A DNA stretch of 64,000 nt from Bacteroidales bacterium (GTDB lineage Bacteria; Bacteroidota; Bacteroidia; Bacteroidales; UBA932). Each line of letters starts with the position of its first letter. Positions within the stretch are counted from its first letter, which is position 1. The stretch spans positions 1 to 64,000 of the forward strand of contig JAFSMS010000019.1 in assembly GCA_017447815.1 (NCBI GenBank). The letters are read 5' to 3'. The translations under genes and the position numbers were made by a program. Shown here in pieces: positions 7,390 through 16,738 of this stretch. Under the pieces are notes generated by a model. The model saw nothing but the letters and a program-made list of their open reading frames with translations. It did no database searches and was not told the origin of the DNA.

Positions 7390-9972
7390 TTAGAATTGCT
7401 GGCCCAGGACAAAGTGGAACTGGCTGCCGCCGTTGGTAGCGTCGTCGAAGCCATAGCCCCAGTCGACACCCAGCAGGCCGATCATCGGGAGGAACACGCG
7501 GACACCTACACCGGCACTCCGCTTGATCTGGAAGGGATTGAATTCCCGGATGTCGCTCCAGCAGTTACCGCCTTCCAGGAAAGCCAGGACATAAATGGTT
7601 GACTGCGGTTGCAGCACCACCGGATAACGGAGTTCCACCGTGAACTTGTCATAGACATTACCGGCATAACTCTGCAGGTTCCGGCTGTAGGGCGTAATCT
7701 TTCTCGGGGTCAGGGAATAATCCTCGTAACCGCGCAGGGAGATGATTTCGGCACCGTAGGTCATGTAACCGGACATACCGTCACCACCCACCTGGAAGTT
7801 CTCGAACGGGGAATAGCCCCAGTTGCGGTTGTAGTAGCCCAGATAGCCGAACTGGGCGCGCGTCATGAGCACGAGGTCACCCACCAGTTTGGTATAGACG
7901 GTGGCGTTGAATTTCCACTTGTGGTACTCGATCCACTTGTACCGCTGGGCGGCCGTCCAATCATCGTAGTTGACGTCTTTCCAACTGTCCACCGCCTTTT
8001 TCACCCCATTCTCGTACGTGTACTTGCGGAAGAGCGAGTACGGCGGGGTGAGTTGCAGGGAAGCGGAGAATTCCGAACCGGTACGCGGATAAATCTGCTG
8101 GTCGGAGGAATTACGCGACAGCGAAAGTGTATAACTGAGGTTGTGGGAAATACCGTCGTTGAAAGCGAAATAACTGTTGGTCCAGTTGGTAAGTTTGTAC
8201 GTCTGCCAACTGAGGTTGTTGTACAGGACGAAGTAACTGTCGGGCCACTTCAGGCGCGTACCCAGGCCGGCATTGAAACCGAATACCTCGAACATCTTGT
8301 CCGTGGAAAGGATGCCGATGGCCAGGTAGGAGTCCGTCATCCTGGAATAATAGCCGGAAATGCTCAGGGAAGTAGGTTTCTTGCCGAAGAGCCAAGGCTC
8401 CGTGAAACTGGCGCTGATGTTGGTATAGTACTTACCGTTGGTCTGGAAACGGAAGGCGAGGTTCTGGGCGTCTCCCAGGGGGACCGGACGCCAGGCGCCC
8501 TTCTCGAACATGCGGCGGGTGGAGAAGTTGTTGAAACTCACACCGGCCGTGAGCACGAAGGTGTTGCCGCCCCAACCGCCGGACAGTTCCAACTGCGAAG
8601 ACGGCTTCTCGGTCACATTGTAGATAACGTCCACCGTGTTGTTCATCTGGTTGGGGATGATGTTGTATCCGCTGCCGTACTGCATGATGGCCTCGGGGTC
8701 GAACTGGCCCATGGAGGCGATTTCACGGATGGAACGCTCGAAATCACTCTGGCTGAACAGGTAGCCGGGGAGGGTGAACAGTTGCCGGCGGACCACACGC
8801 TCGCTGGTGAGGTCGTTGCCGTTGATGATCACCTCGTTCAGGGTAGCGGGCTTTCCTTCCGCGATGCGGAGTTCCACGTCCACCGAATCGTTCTGGATGT
8901 TGATTTCCACCGGCGTAACGTTGAAGAAGAGATAGCCGTTGTCCTTGTACAGTTTGGAGATGTCATATTCGTTTTCCTTTCCGCCGCCATGGAGACGCTT
9001 GTCCATGGTCACCACGTCATAGACATCACCCTTTTTCACCTGAAGAATGTTGTTCAGGACTTCGGAAGGATAGACGGAATTGCCCGTCCAGGTGATGTTG
9101 CGGAAATAGTATTTGCGGCCCTGGTCGAACACCATGTCGATGTCCAGATGCCTTCCGTCTTCCAGGAAATAGACGGAATCCCGCACCAGGCGGGCGTCCC
9201 GGTAGCCGGCTTCGTTGAACGCATCCAGCACCGTCTTTCTGTCGGTCTGGTACTCTTTTTCCTTGAACTTCTTGGATTTGAACAGGTTATACCACGTGTT
9301 GGCGTGGGTATCCTTCATGTTCTTGGCCAGTTTCCGGGCTTTGACATCGGTGTTTCCGTAGAAATTGATGTCCTTGATCCGGATTTTGCGGCCCTTGTTG
9401 ACGGCGAAATTGACGCGGATGGCGCTGCGGATCATGGTGTCGCGCTGTACCTGGGCGTCCACGTCCACCTTCAGATAGCCCTTTTCCTTATAGTAACGCT
9501 TGATAATGTCGATGGACGTCTTCTTCACATAGTCGGAATACTCGCGGCCGGGACGGAGGTTCAGGCGTTCCTGCAGATCCTTCCTTTCCCCGCTCTTGAC
9601 GCCGGAATAAGTCCAGCGGGATACACGGGGACGTTCCTTGACACAGATTTTGAACCAGGCGGTGTCGGCCTGGGTGTTCAGGGAGTCCAGCACGACGGCC
9701 ACATCCTCGAAATAACGCTGCGCCACCAGGCGCTTGACGATGCCGGTGACATCCTCTCCGGGGGCCGTGATTTCCTGACCTGCCTGCAGACCGGTAAGTT
9801 GAAGGATCTGGTGCTCGCTGAAATACTGGTTTCCTTCCACGCTCACACCGCCCACGATGTATTTCTGCGGGCGGTTATAGTCGATTTCTATGCTGCCGCC
9901 CACGTTCTGCGCCCGGAGGGTGATTCCCCCCAGAAGCAGCAAAGCAGCGCAAAGTATCCGTCTACAATTCAT
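7390..9972 (-). CDS. bamA: Outer membrane protein assembly factor BamA
   Basis: The 860-residue protein has a signal peptide cleaved after R-A-Q, a run of POTRA domains over about residues 30-450 and a C-terminal 16-strand barrel ending in Phe. It is the central pore-forming insertase for outer-membrane beta-barrels. POTRA hallmarks such as I-V-G-G-V-S-V-E-G-N and I-K-D-I-N-F-Y-G-N are visible. Its partner bamD lies at 16739. The gene sits between uppS and ompH on the same strand but has its own promoter box at 9993-10000. Length is in the normal Bacteroidota range. Confidence 0.95.
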   Translation of the reverse strand: MNCRRILCAALLLLGGITLRAQNVGGSIEIDYNRPQKYIVGGVSVEGNQYFSEHQILQLTGLQAGQEITAPGEDVTGIVKRLVAQRYFEDVAVVLDSLNTQADTAWFKICVKERPRVSRWTYSGVKSGERKDLQERLNLRPGREYSDYVKKTSIDIIKRYYKEKGYLKVDVDAQVQRDTMIRSAIRVNFAVNKGRKIRIKDINFYGNTDVKARKLAKNMKDTHANTWYNLFKSKKFKEKEYQTDRKTVLDAFNEAGYRDARLVRDSVYFLEDGRHLDIDMVFDQGRKYYFRNITWTGNSVYPSEVLNNILQVKKGDVYDVVTMDKRLHGGGKENEYDISKLYKDNGYLFFNVTPVEINIQNDSVDVELRIAEGKPATLNEVIINGNDLTSERVVRRQLFTLPGYLFSQSDFERSIREIASMGQFDPEAIMQYGSGYNIIPNQMNNTVDVIYNVTEKPSSQLELSGGWGGNTFVLTAGVSFNNFSTRRMFEKGAWRPVPLGDAQNLAFRFQTNGKYYTNISASFTEPWLFGKKPTSLSISGYYSRMTDSYLAIGILSTDKMFEVFGFNAGLGTRLKWPDSYFVLYNNLSWQTYKLTNWTNSYFAFNDGISHNLSYTLSLSRNSSDQQIYPRTGSEFSASLQLTPPYSLFRKYTYENGVKKAVDSWKDVNYDDWTAAQRYKWIEYHKWKFNATVYTKLVGDLVLMTRAQFGYLGYYNRNWGYSPFENFQVGGDGMSGYMTYGAEIISLRGYEDYSLTPRKITPYSRNLQSYAGNVYDKFTVELRYPVVLQPQSTIYVLAFLEGGNCWSDIREFNPFQIKRSAGVGVRVFLPMIGLLGVDWGYGFDDATNGGSQFHFVLGQQF

Positions 9973-9992
9973 TCGAGTAAAAACTTATCCTG

Positions 9993-10000
9993 CAAATATA
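9993..10000 (-). promoter_or_regulatory. Promoter -7 box of bamA
   Basis: TATATTTG on the minus strand, 20 nt upstream of the bamA start and just past the uppS stop codon. It would allow bamA-ompH expression independent of the upstream genes. Confidence 0.6.
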
Positions 10001-10006
10001 GACAAT

Positions 10007-10705
10007 TTATTTGACTTTACCATAACGGCGGTCCCTGCGCGCATATTCGGCCAGGGCCTCCCGGAATTCCGGTTTCCGGAAATCCGGCCACAGGGTGTCC
10101 GTAAAGTAGAATTCCGTATAGGCCGTCTGCCATAGCATATAATTGGAAATGCGGAGTTCTCCGGAGGTGCGGATCAGAAGGTCCGGATCCGGGATGCCGG
10201 CGGTGACGAGATAGGGGTCGAAATCCTTGATTTCCATGGCCTGGAACTGCTCGGGAGAACATTCCCTGGCGGCTTTTTTCATCGCCTGCAGAATATCCCA
10301 TTTCCCGCTGTAGCTGAGGAAGACCACAAGGGTTGTGCCTCCGTTCGCGGCCGTGGCGGCCATGACTTCGTCGATGAGGGCGTTCACCTTTTCGCTGAGG
10401 CGCTCACGGTGCCCCAGAACCACGAAGCGGACATGGTTGGACATCATGTTGGTGAGTTCCTGCCGCATGTATTTCATGAGGAGTTCCATCAGGCCGTTCA
10501 CCTCGGCTTCGGGACGGGCCCAGTTTTCTTCGGAGAAAGCATAGAGGGAAAGGTACTTCACCCCGTCTTCCACGGCGGCCTCCAGGCAGGCCCGGACGCT
10601 TTCCGCACCCTCGAAATGACCGAAAATCCGCTCTTTGCCGCGGGCTTGGGCCCATCGGCCGTTCCCGTCCATGATAATGGATACGTGCTGTGGTATATTG
10701 CTCAT
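10007..10705 (-). CDS. uppS: Isoprenyl transferase (undecaprenyl diphosphate synthase)
   Basis: The 232-residue cytoplasmic enzyme opens with I-I-M-D-G-N-G-R-W-A, where Asp13 binds the magnesium/diphosphate. Near the C-terminus it has the second signature D-L-L-I-R-T-S-G-E with R-I-S-N-Y-M-L-W-Q, both diagnostic of cis-prenyltransferases. It condenses isopentenyl diphosphate units onto farnesyl diphosphate to make the C55 carrier lipid used by MraY and MurG, which are encoded later in the window. It follows nadK by 9 bp. Confidence 0.95.
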   Translation of the reverse strand: MSNIPQHVSIIMDGNGRWAQARGKERIFGHFEGAESVRACLEAAVEDGVKYLSLYAFSEENWARPEAEVNGLMELLMKYMRQELTNMMSNHVRFVVLGHRERLSEKVNALIDEVMAATAANGGTTLVVFLSYSGKWDILQAMKKAARECSPEQFQAMEIKDFDPYLVTAGIPDPDLLIRTSGELRISNYMLWQTAYTEFYFTDTLWPDFRKPEFREALAEYARRDRRYGKVK

Positions 10706-10714
10706 AAAGGAACT

Positions 10715-11539
10715 TTATCCGTTGTTTCTCATATCCTCACCCCAGAACAGCCGTGAAGTGAGCGCCTTCACGAAACCGGACTCGGCGAGACGGATACGTT
10801 TAAGCGAAAATTGTGCCATCTCCACATGAATGGACCAGTCCGGCTGAATTTCCACCACGCGGTTGTCGTTGGACATGGTGGCGCGGCCGTCGCGGGACTC
10901 GAACGAAATATCCACCTTGGCCGTCTCCGGAAGGACGATCGGGCGCACGTTCAGGTTGTGCGGGGCGATAGGGGCCAGCACCAGCACTTTGGTGTCCGGC
11001 ATGCAGATGGGACCTCCGACGCTGAGGGAATAGGCCGTGGAGCCGGAAGAAGTGGCCACCAGCAGGCCGTCGGCCCAATAGGTGGGCAGGGGCTCTCCGT
11101 CAATGCTCACATGGATGCCGAGGACGGACGATCCGCTGCGGTGCAGGGCCACCTCGTTCACCGAATAAGGGAGCATGCCGATGGTGCGGCGCGCTTCCGG
11201 TCCCTTGAGCGTGGCATTGAGGACCGTGCGGTATTCAATGCGGAAATCCCCCTCCATCAGGGCCTTGCCCACCGCTTCCGGACGGTTCTCGCACAGGAAG
11301 CCGATGCGGCCGAAGTTCACGCCCAGGATGGGAAGGCCGATATCGGCCACGACATGGGCGGCCGACAGGAACGTGCCGTCCCCGCCCATGGACAGGACCA
11401 GGTCCGTCTCGGGCTGGACATCCGACTTGGTATGAATCTCATACAACTGGAAAGTGGCCGACTCCAGATCCTTCATCAGGGAATGCATCCGGGGGTCTTC
11501 CCGCAAATCGTCGTTGAGAATAAAGTATCCTATTTTCAT
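10715..11539 (-). CDS. nadK: NAD kinase
   Basis: The 274-residue protein carries the kinase motif M-G-G-D-G-T-F-L at residues 51-58, including the catalytic Asp. The downstream segment D-G-L-L-V-A-T-S-S-G-S-T-A-Y-S is the NAD-binding signature of the family. It phosphorylates NAD to NADP in the cytoplasm. It is first in the nadK-uppS-bamA-ompH group and divergent from pdxJ, with a promoter box at 11562-11569. Length is typical. Confidence 0.95.
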   Translation of the reverse strand: MKIGYFILNDDLREDPRMHSLMKDLESATFQLYEIHTKSDVQPETDLVLSMGGDGTFLSAAHVVADIGLPILGVNFGRIGFLCENRPEAVGKALMEGDFRIEYRTVLNATLKGPEARRTIGMLPYSVNEVALHRSGSSVLGIHVSIDGEPLPTYWADGLLVATSSGSTAYSLSVGGPICMPDTKVLVLAPIAPHNLNVRPIVLPETAKVDISFESRDGRATMSNDNRVVEIQPDWSIHVEMAQFSLKRIRLAESGFVKALTSRLFWGEDMRNNG

Positions 11540-11561
11540 GCGTCAGAATAAAATCAACCGC

Positions 11562-11569
11562 CAAAATTA
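11562..11569 (-). promoter_or_regulatory. Promoter -7 box of nadK
   Basis: TAATTTTG on the minus strand, 22 nt upstream of the nadK start codon. It is divergent from the pdxJ box, with 22 bp between the two. Confidence 0.55.
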
Positions 11570-11591
11570 ACACATTTCTCATAAATTTCCT

Positions 11592-11599
11592 TATTTTTG
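11592..11599 (+). promoter_or_regulatory. Promoter -7 box of pdxJ
   Basis: TATTTTTG, 21 nt upstream of the pdxJ ATG. Its presence also argues against an upstream TTG start for pdxJ, which would fall inside the box. Confidence 0.6.
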
Positions 11600-11620
11600 T
11601 CGAACTTAAACAAAAGAATC

Positions 11621-12346
11621 ATGACCCAACTCAGCGTCAATATCAATAAAATCGCCACTTTGCGCAACGCCCGCGGAGGAAACATTCCCGACGTAACCCT
11701 GGCGGCCCTCAACTGCGAAAAGTTCGGAGCCCAGGGAATCACCGTCCATCCCCGCCCGGACGAGCGCCACATCCGTTATGCCGACGTGCGGGAAATCCGT
11801 CCCCTTGTCCGGACGGAATTCAACATCGAAGGGAACCCCACCGTGCAGAGTTTCGTTGACCTCGTGCTGGAAGTGGTCCCGGACCAGGTGACCCTGGTGC
11901 CGGACGGCCACAACGCCATCACCTCCAACGCCGGATGGAATACCCTGGAGCACAAGAGCCTCCTCACGGACCTTTGCAAAACCTTCCACACCAAAGGCAT
12001 CCGCACGTCCATCTTCATCGATCCGGCCCCCCGCATGGCAGAAGGGGCCGCCCTCTGCGGCGCCGACCGCGTGGAACTGTACACAGCCGATTACGCCGCC
12101 GATTATCCGAAGGACCGGGAGGCCGCCGTCGCCCGCTACCTGGAAACCGCAAAGGCCGCCCGGTCGGCCGGTCTGGGCCTCAATGCCGGGCACGACCTCT
12201 CCCTCGAAAACCTCGCCTGGTTCATCCGTACCATTCCCTGGACGGACGAGGTTTCCATCGGCCACGCCCTCATTTCCGACGCCCTGTACATGGGGCTCGA
12301 AAAAACAATTCAGGCCTATCTTGGGGAAATCCGCAAAAATGACTAA
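11621..12346 (+). CDS. pdxJ: Pyridoxine 5'-phosphate synthase
   Basis: The 241-residue TIM-barrel enzyme begins L-S-V-N-I-N-K-I-A-T-L-R-N-A and contains G-I-T-V-H-P-R-P-D-E-R-H-I, the substrate phosphate and catalytic region of PdxJ. N-A-G-H-D-L lies near the C-terminus. It condenses 1-deoxyxylulose 5-phosphate with 3-amino-2-oxopropyl phosphate in vitamin B6 synthesis. I chose the ATG at 11621 because an in-frame TTG at 11597 lies inside the promoter box. It is divergent from nadK. Confidence 0.95.
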   Translation: MTQLSVNINKIATLRNARGGNIPDVTLAALNCEKFGAQGITVHPRPDERHIRYADVREIRPLVRTEFNIEGNPTVQSFVDLVLEVVPDQVTLVPDGHNAITSNAGWNTLEHKSLLTDLCKTFHTKGIRTSIFIDPAPRMAEGAALCGADRVELYTADYAADYPKDREAAVARYLETAKAARSAGLGLNAGHDLSLENLAWFIRTIPWTDEVSIGHALISDALYMGLEKTIQAYLGEIRKND

Positions 12347-12351
12347 CTTTG
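12344..12351 (+). promoter_or_regulatory. Promoter -7 box of the lipidated ompH gene
   Basis: TAACTTTG whose first three bases are the pdxJ stop codon. It is 36 nt upstream of the next ATG and would start the long downstream gene group. Confidence 0.5.
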
Positions 12352-12387
12352 CAACCTTTACTGGTATTTAATTTTAAAACAACGATA

Positions 12388-12993
12388 ATGAAAAAGATTT
12401 TTATCGCATTTGGCGTAGCAGCCCTCATGGCTGCCGCCGTATCCTGCAATCAGAACCAGGCCGCAGCACCCGCTGCCGCCGCCGCCACGGACAGCACTGC
12501 CGCCGCCGGCAGCATCGTCTATTTCAACATGGACAAGATCATGGAAGGCTACGATATGGCCAATGACCTCAACTCCGTGTTCGAGACCAAGACCTCCGGC
12601 ATCCAGGCCGAAATCGACCGCCGCGGCAAGAAACTGGAGAAAGACGCCAACGAATTCCAGAACAAGGTGGACAAGGGCCTCCTCACCACTTCCGTCGCCC
12701 AGGCCCAGTACCAGAAACTCCAGCAGCAACAGCAGGAATACCAGCAGTACGCCATGCGCAAGCAGCAGGAAATGACCGAAGAGCAGCAGGTCATGATGAA
12801 CCAGATCGCCAACGCCATTGCCGAGTACGTGACTGAGTTCAACGCCGATCACCGGTATGCCCTCATCCTCGCTACCGCCGGTGGAATCCTTTCCACGCCC
12901 GTGGTGGCCGGAGACCCCAAACTGGACATCACCGATGAACTCCTCGCCGGCCTCAACGCCGCTTACATCAAGACCAAACAGGAAAGCAAATAA
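12388..12993 (+). CDS. OmpH/Skp-like lipoprotein
   Basis: This 201-residue protein has a lipoprotein signal ending A-V-S-C (Cys20), an Ala-rich linker and then an Skp-like core starting I-V-Y-F-N-M-D-K-I. The coiled coil contains a striking Gln-rich stretch around residues 110-135. Its fold resembles the soluble OmpH at 6740, but it should be lipid-anchored, so it may hold clients at a membrane rather than act freely. It is separated from the nadK-bamA-ompH group by pdxJ and lies on the opposite strand. The glycosyltransferase start codon follows 2 bp after its stop. Confidence 0.8.
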   Translation: MKKIFIAFGVAALMAAAVSCNQNQAAAPAAAAATDSTAAAGSIVYFNMDKIMEGYDMANDLNSVFETKTSGIQAEIDRRGKKLEKDANEFQNKVDKGLLTTSVAQAQYQKLQQQQQEYQQYAMRKQQEMTEEQQVMMNQIANAIAEYVTEFNADHRYALILATAGGILSTPVVAGDPKLDITDELLAGLNAAYIKTKQESK

Positions 12994-12995
12994 AG

Positions 12996-14111
12996 GTGCG
13001 AATCGCGATCCTTTCAAGCTTCTACCCGCTACGCGGTGGCATTTCCCAGTTCAACGCCAGCATGCTGGAAGGACTGGGAAAATGTCATGATACCCGTGCC
13101 TATTCCTTCTCCAGGCAGTATCCCGGCCTCCTTTTTCCCGGCAAGACACAGTATGTAACCCCGGAAGACGAGGCCGTCCCCGTCCAGGCGGAAGCTTTAT
13201 TGGACACCGTCAATCCCCTTACCTGGATCAGGACCGCCAGGGCCATCCGGGCCTGGAAACCGGACCTGCTGGTCATGAAATACTGGATGTCCTGGTTCGC
13301 CCCGTCCCTGGGATATGTCGCCCGCCACTGCGGCTGCAAGAGCGTCGTGGTGCTGGACAATGTGATTCCGCACGAAGCCCACTGGTTCGACCGGCCCCTT
13401 ACCCGGTATTTCCTGAAAGGCTGCACGGGATTCGTCAGTATGTCGGCCCAGGTGGAAGGAGACCTTCTGGCCCTTCGCCCGGAGGCGCCCCACATCCTCC
13501 TGCCCCACCCCATCTACGCCCATTTCGGCCCGCGGATGGAAAGGCGGGAAGCCGCCCGGCTCCTCGGGGTGGACCCTTCCCGGAAAACCCTTCTTTTCTT
13601 CGGCCTCATCCGGGACTACAAAGGCCTGGATATCCTGCTGGAGGCCTTCCGGGACCTTCCGGAAGCGTACCAACTGGTCATTGCCGGAGAGCCTTACGGC
13701 TCCTTTGACAAGTACCGGAAAATCATCGACACCCTCCCCGGGAAAGACCGGGTGTACGTTTTCCCGGACTATATCCGGGACTCGGAAGTGAAAAAGTTCT
13801 GGAGCGTGGCCGATGTCGCCGTCCTCCCCTACCGGAGCGCCACCCAAAGCGGCATCAGCGCCATCGCCTGCCACTTCGGCGTACCCATGATCGTCACCGA
13901 CGTGGGCGGTCTCAAGGACACCATCGGCGCCCGTGGCACGGGAATTGTCGCTCCGGAAGCATCGGCCCGGGCCATCCGCCGGGAAATCGACCGATATTTC
14001 GGCGATCCGTCCCTGCAGGAAAGTTGCCGGAAAGCCATCGGCGAGGAAAAAGACCGTCTCAGTTGGGACCGTTTTTGCACCCGCCTGACTGAATTTGCCG
14101 CCACCTTATAA
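12996..14111 (+). CDS. GT4-type glycosyltransferase
   Basis: The 371-residue protein starts at a GTG. It has the two-Rossmann GT-B layout of family 4 enzymes: an N-terminal G-G-I-S-Q-F acceptor loop and a C-terminal donor domain with L-F-F-G-L-I-R-D-Y-K-G-L-D and later A-T-Q-S-G-I-S-A. The latter resembles the donor-binding E-x7-E segment with the usual acidic residues partly changed. It probably transfers a sugar onto a lipid or glycan at the cytoplasmic membrane face. No polysaccharide cluster surrounds it, and acceptor and donor are unknown. Confidence 0.8.
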   Translation: MRIAILSSFYPLRGGISQFNASMLEGLGKCHDTRAYSFSRQYPGLLFPGKTQYVTPEDEAVPVQAEALLDTVNPLTWIRTARAIRAWKPDLLVMKYWMSWFAPSLGYVARHCGCKSVVVLDNVIPHEAHWFDRPLTRYFLKGCTGFVSMSAQVEGDLLALRPEAPHILLPHPIYAHFGPRMERREAARLLGVDPSRKTLLFFGLIRDYKGLDILLEAFRDLPEAYQLVIAGEPYGSFDKYRKIIDTLPGKDRVYVFPDYIRDSEVKKFWSVADVAVLPYRSATQSGISAIACHFGVPMIVTDVGGLKDTIGARGTGIVAPEASARAIRREIDRYFGDPSLQESCRKAIGEEKDRLSWDRFCTRLTEFAATL

Positions 14112-14121
14112 TAATAATAAG

Positions 14122-15789
14122 ATGAAACGACTCATTACATTGATTGCTTCGCTTCTGGTGCTGGGCTGCGGTGCAGCGCTGGCTCAGGAATATGTTCCCA
14201 CCCCCGTCACCGTTTCCAAGGAAAAGGTGAAGTTAAACGGGAAGATTTATCTTTCCCATGTCGTGCTGGAACGCCAGACACTCTACAGCATCAGCAAGGC
14301 CTATGGTGTCACGGAAGAGGCCCTTTACGAGGCCAATCCCTCCTTGCGGGAAACCGGGCTGCAGAAAAACGCCATCCTGCTTATCCCCTTCCATGAAAAC
14401 GCCGCTCCGGAAAGCAGCGTGGAAAGCACCGACCAGAAGCAGGCGGAGACCTCTTCCTATACGGAGCACACGGTCAAATGGTATGAGGACATCGAGGACA
14501 TCGCCCGCCGTTACGACGTATCGGTGAAGGATATCATGGAACTGAACGACCTCAGGAGCAAGAAACTCAGCACCCGCCAGGTGCTGAAAATTCCCGTGAA
14601 GACGGTAGTCCCCGCCCCCCAGCCGGAAGCAGCGGAAGCGGACGACAAGCCCGATGAGGTGGAAACGGTGGAGCCCGAAAATAATGAAAACCGGGTCCAG
14701 GCCCAGGAGATTGAGGCTCCGGAAGTCTCCGACACGGACCTTCTGAACCTCCGCTCCCGCGACGTGGTGGATTTTTCGCTGGTCCTCCCCTTGCGCGCCA
14801 CCGGCAACCCCAGCGAACTGAACATGGACTTCTACTCCGGGGTGCTCCTGGCCCTGAAAGACCTGGAAGCCGAAGGACTCAAGGTACAGGCCCATGTATA
14901 TGACCTCACGGCCGGCATGCCTCCCGTCGACGCCCTCGTCAAGAGCGACTTTGTCCTGGGTCCCGTCGCCTCCAGGGATCTGGAAGCCATTCTGCAAAGG
15001 GTGGACGGCCGCGTCCCCGTGATCTCCCCCCTGGACCAGAAGGCCTCTTCCCTCAGCACTTTCTACCGCAACTTCATCCAGGTTCCCACCGCCGTGGACA
15101 ACCAGTATGACGACTTGGGCCAGTGGGTGAAAGAGGATGCGGAGGATGACGACAAGATTATCCTGATCACCGAAAAGGGTGCCGGCAGCGTCACGGCTTC
15201 CGTTGCCATCCGCAGCGCCCTCGCCCGCCGGGAACTCACCTACGACATTCTCAACTACGCCATCGTGGAAGGCCGCGGCATCCCCGCCATCCTTACCGGA
15301 ACCATGACGAAGGAAGGGACCAACCGCGTGGTGGTCGCCTCCGAAAGCGAAGCCTTCATCGGCGACGTGGTCCGCAACCTGGGCATCATGCTGGGCAAGG
15401 GCTATGACATCGTCATGTATGCCCCTTCCAAGGTACGTACGTTTGACACCATCGAAGGCAGCGCCTACCACGATGCCTCCCTGCACATCTCCACTTCCTA
15501 TCATGCCGATTACTCTTCCGACGAAGTGGACCGCTTCATCCGGGCCTACCGGGCCCTGTTCCGCACGGAGCCTTCCCAGTTTGCCTTCCAGGGCTATGAC
15601 ACCGCCCGTTATTTCATCGTCCGCGCCGCCCGTTACGGCATGGCCTGGCCCGAGCGCCTGGGCCACGAAAGGAGCTCCGGGCTCCACACGGACTTCCTCT
15701 TCGACTCCGACGGCAACGGCAACCACCACAACGTGGCCGTGCGCCGCATCGTCTTCAAGAAAGACTATTCCACCGTCCTGCAGAAATAA
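14122..15789 (+). CDS. LysM protein with periplasmic-binding-fold C-domain
   Basis: The 555-residue exported protein has a signal peptide cleaved after A-L-A-Q. Two LysM repeats follow at about residues 45-88 (T-L-Y-S-I-S-K-A-Y-G-V) and 120-160 (E-D-I-A-R-R-Y-D-V-S). A charged linker leads to a C-terminal domain from about 195 resembling type-I periplasmic binding proteins (V-D-F-S-L-V-L-P-L). LysM repeats bind peptidoglycan, so the protein should be wall-associated. What the binding domain recognises is unknown. I start it at 14122, where the signal peptide begins. Confidence 0.8.
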   Translation: MKRLITLIASLLVLGCGAALAQEYVPTPVTVSKEKVKLNGKIYLSHVVLERQTLYSISKAYGVTEEALYEANPSLRETGLQKNAILLIPFHENAAPESSVESTDQKQAETSSYTEHTVKWYEDIEDIARRYDVSVKDIMELNDLRSKKLSTRQVLKIPVKTVVPAPQPEAAEADDKPDEVETVEPENNENRVQAQEIEAPEVSDTDLLNLRSRDVVDFSLVLPLRATGNPSELNMDFYSGVLLALKDLEAEGLKVQAHVYDLTAGMPPVDALVKSDFVLGPVASRDLEAILQRVDGRVPVISPLDQKASSLSTFYRNFIQVPTAVDNQYDDLGQWVKEDAEDDDKIILITEKGAGSVTASVAIRSALARRELTYDILNYAIVEGRGIPAILTGTMTKEGTNRVVVASESEAFIGDVVRNLGIMLGKGYDIVMYAPSKVRTFDTIEGSAYHDASLHISTSYHADYSSDEVDRFIRAYRALFRTEPSQFAFQGYDTARYFIVRAARYGMAWPERLGHERSSGLHTDFLFDSDGNGNHHNVAVRRIVFKKDYSTVLQK

Positions 15790-15801
15790 AACGAACGTCC
15801 T

Positions 15802-16734
15802 ATGGAACATGTAAAGACTCTGATCCTGGGCGGCGGCCCCGCCGGTTTTACGGCCGCCATCTATGCCGCCCGTGCCAATATCTCCCCCGTGGTCTATGAG
15901 GGAATCCAGCCCGGCGGACAACTTACCACCACCACCGTCGTGGAAAACTTCCCCGGTTTTCCGGACGGGGTCGATGCCAACACCCTCATGGATAACATGC
16001 GGCAGCAGGCCCGTCATTTCGGGGCCGACATCCGCCAGGGAACGGCGACGGCCGTCAATCTGGACAGCCGCCCTTTCCGCATCACCATTGATGCCGAGAA
16101 AGAAATCGAGGCCGAAACCCTCATCATCGCCACCGGCGCACAGGCCCGCTATCTGGGCCTCCCTTCCGAGGAAAAGTTCAAGGGGGCGGGCGTATCGGCC
16201 TGCGCCACCTGCGACGGGTTCTTCTACCGGAAACGCACCGTGGCCGTCGTGGGCGGCGGTGACACGGCCTGCGAAGAGGCGCTGTACCTGGCCAGCCTGG
16301 CCAAGAAAGTGTACATGATCGTGCGCAGGGACGTTTTCCGCGCCTCCAAGATCATGCAGGAAAAGGTCCTCGCCACCGAAAACATCGAAGTGCTCTGGAA
16401 CTGCAATACCCAGGAAGTGCTGGGAGATGCGATGGGCGTCACCGGCGCCCGCCTGCTGCGCAAGGATGGCACCGTTTTTGATATTGCCATCGACGGATTC
16501 TTCCTGGCCATCGGCCACACGCCGGCGTCGGCCCTTTTCGCCCCCTGGCTCAAACTGGACGAGAACGGCTATATCCTCACCGAAGGCAAGAGTTCCCGCA
16601 CCTGCGTTCCCGGGGTATTCGCCGCCGGAGATGTCCAGGATTCCCGTTACCGCCAGGCCGTCACGGCTGCCGCTTCGGGATGCATGGCCGCCCAGGATGC
16701 CGAAAAATTCCTTTTGGAGCACGTAAACGCATAA
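15802..16734 (+). CDS. trxB: Thioredoxin-disulfide reductase
   Basis: The 310-residue flavoenzyme has the FAD motif G-G-G-P-A-G at residues 10-15, the redox pair C-A-T-C (Cys134, Cys137) followed by D-G, and the NADPH motif V-G-G-G-D-T-A after it. This domain order is that of low-molecular-weight thioredoxin reductases. It reduces thioredoxin with NADPH in the cytoplasm. It sits 12 bp after the LysM protein gene and 4 bp before bamD, so these are very likely co-transcribed. Confidence 0.95.
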   Translation: MEHVKTLILGGGPAGFTAAIYAARANISPVVYEGIQPGGQLTTTTVVENFPGFPDGVDANTLMDNMRQQARHFGADIRQGTATAVNLDSRPFRITIDAEKEIEAETLIIATGAQARYLGLPSEEKFKGAGVSACATCDGFFYRKRTVAVVGGGDTACEEALYLASLAKKVYMIVRRDVFRASKIMQEKVLATENIEVLWNCNTQEVLGDAMGVTGARLLRKDGTVFDIAIDGFFLAIGHTPASALFAPWLKLDENGYILTEGKSSRTCVPGVFAAGDVQDSRYRQAVTAAASGCMAAQDAEKFLLEHVNA

Positions 16735-16738
16735 AACC

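Noticed and set aside
7609..10014. 801-codon open frame on the plus strand over bamA
   Set aside because: It is the antisense of bamA, lacks any domain pattern or promoter, and its His/Val/Gly-rich composition is typical of antisense frames in GC-rich genes.
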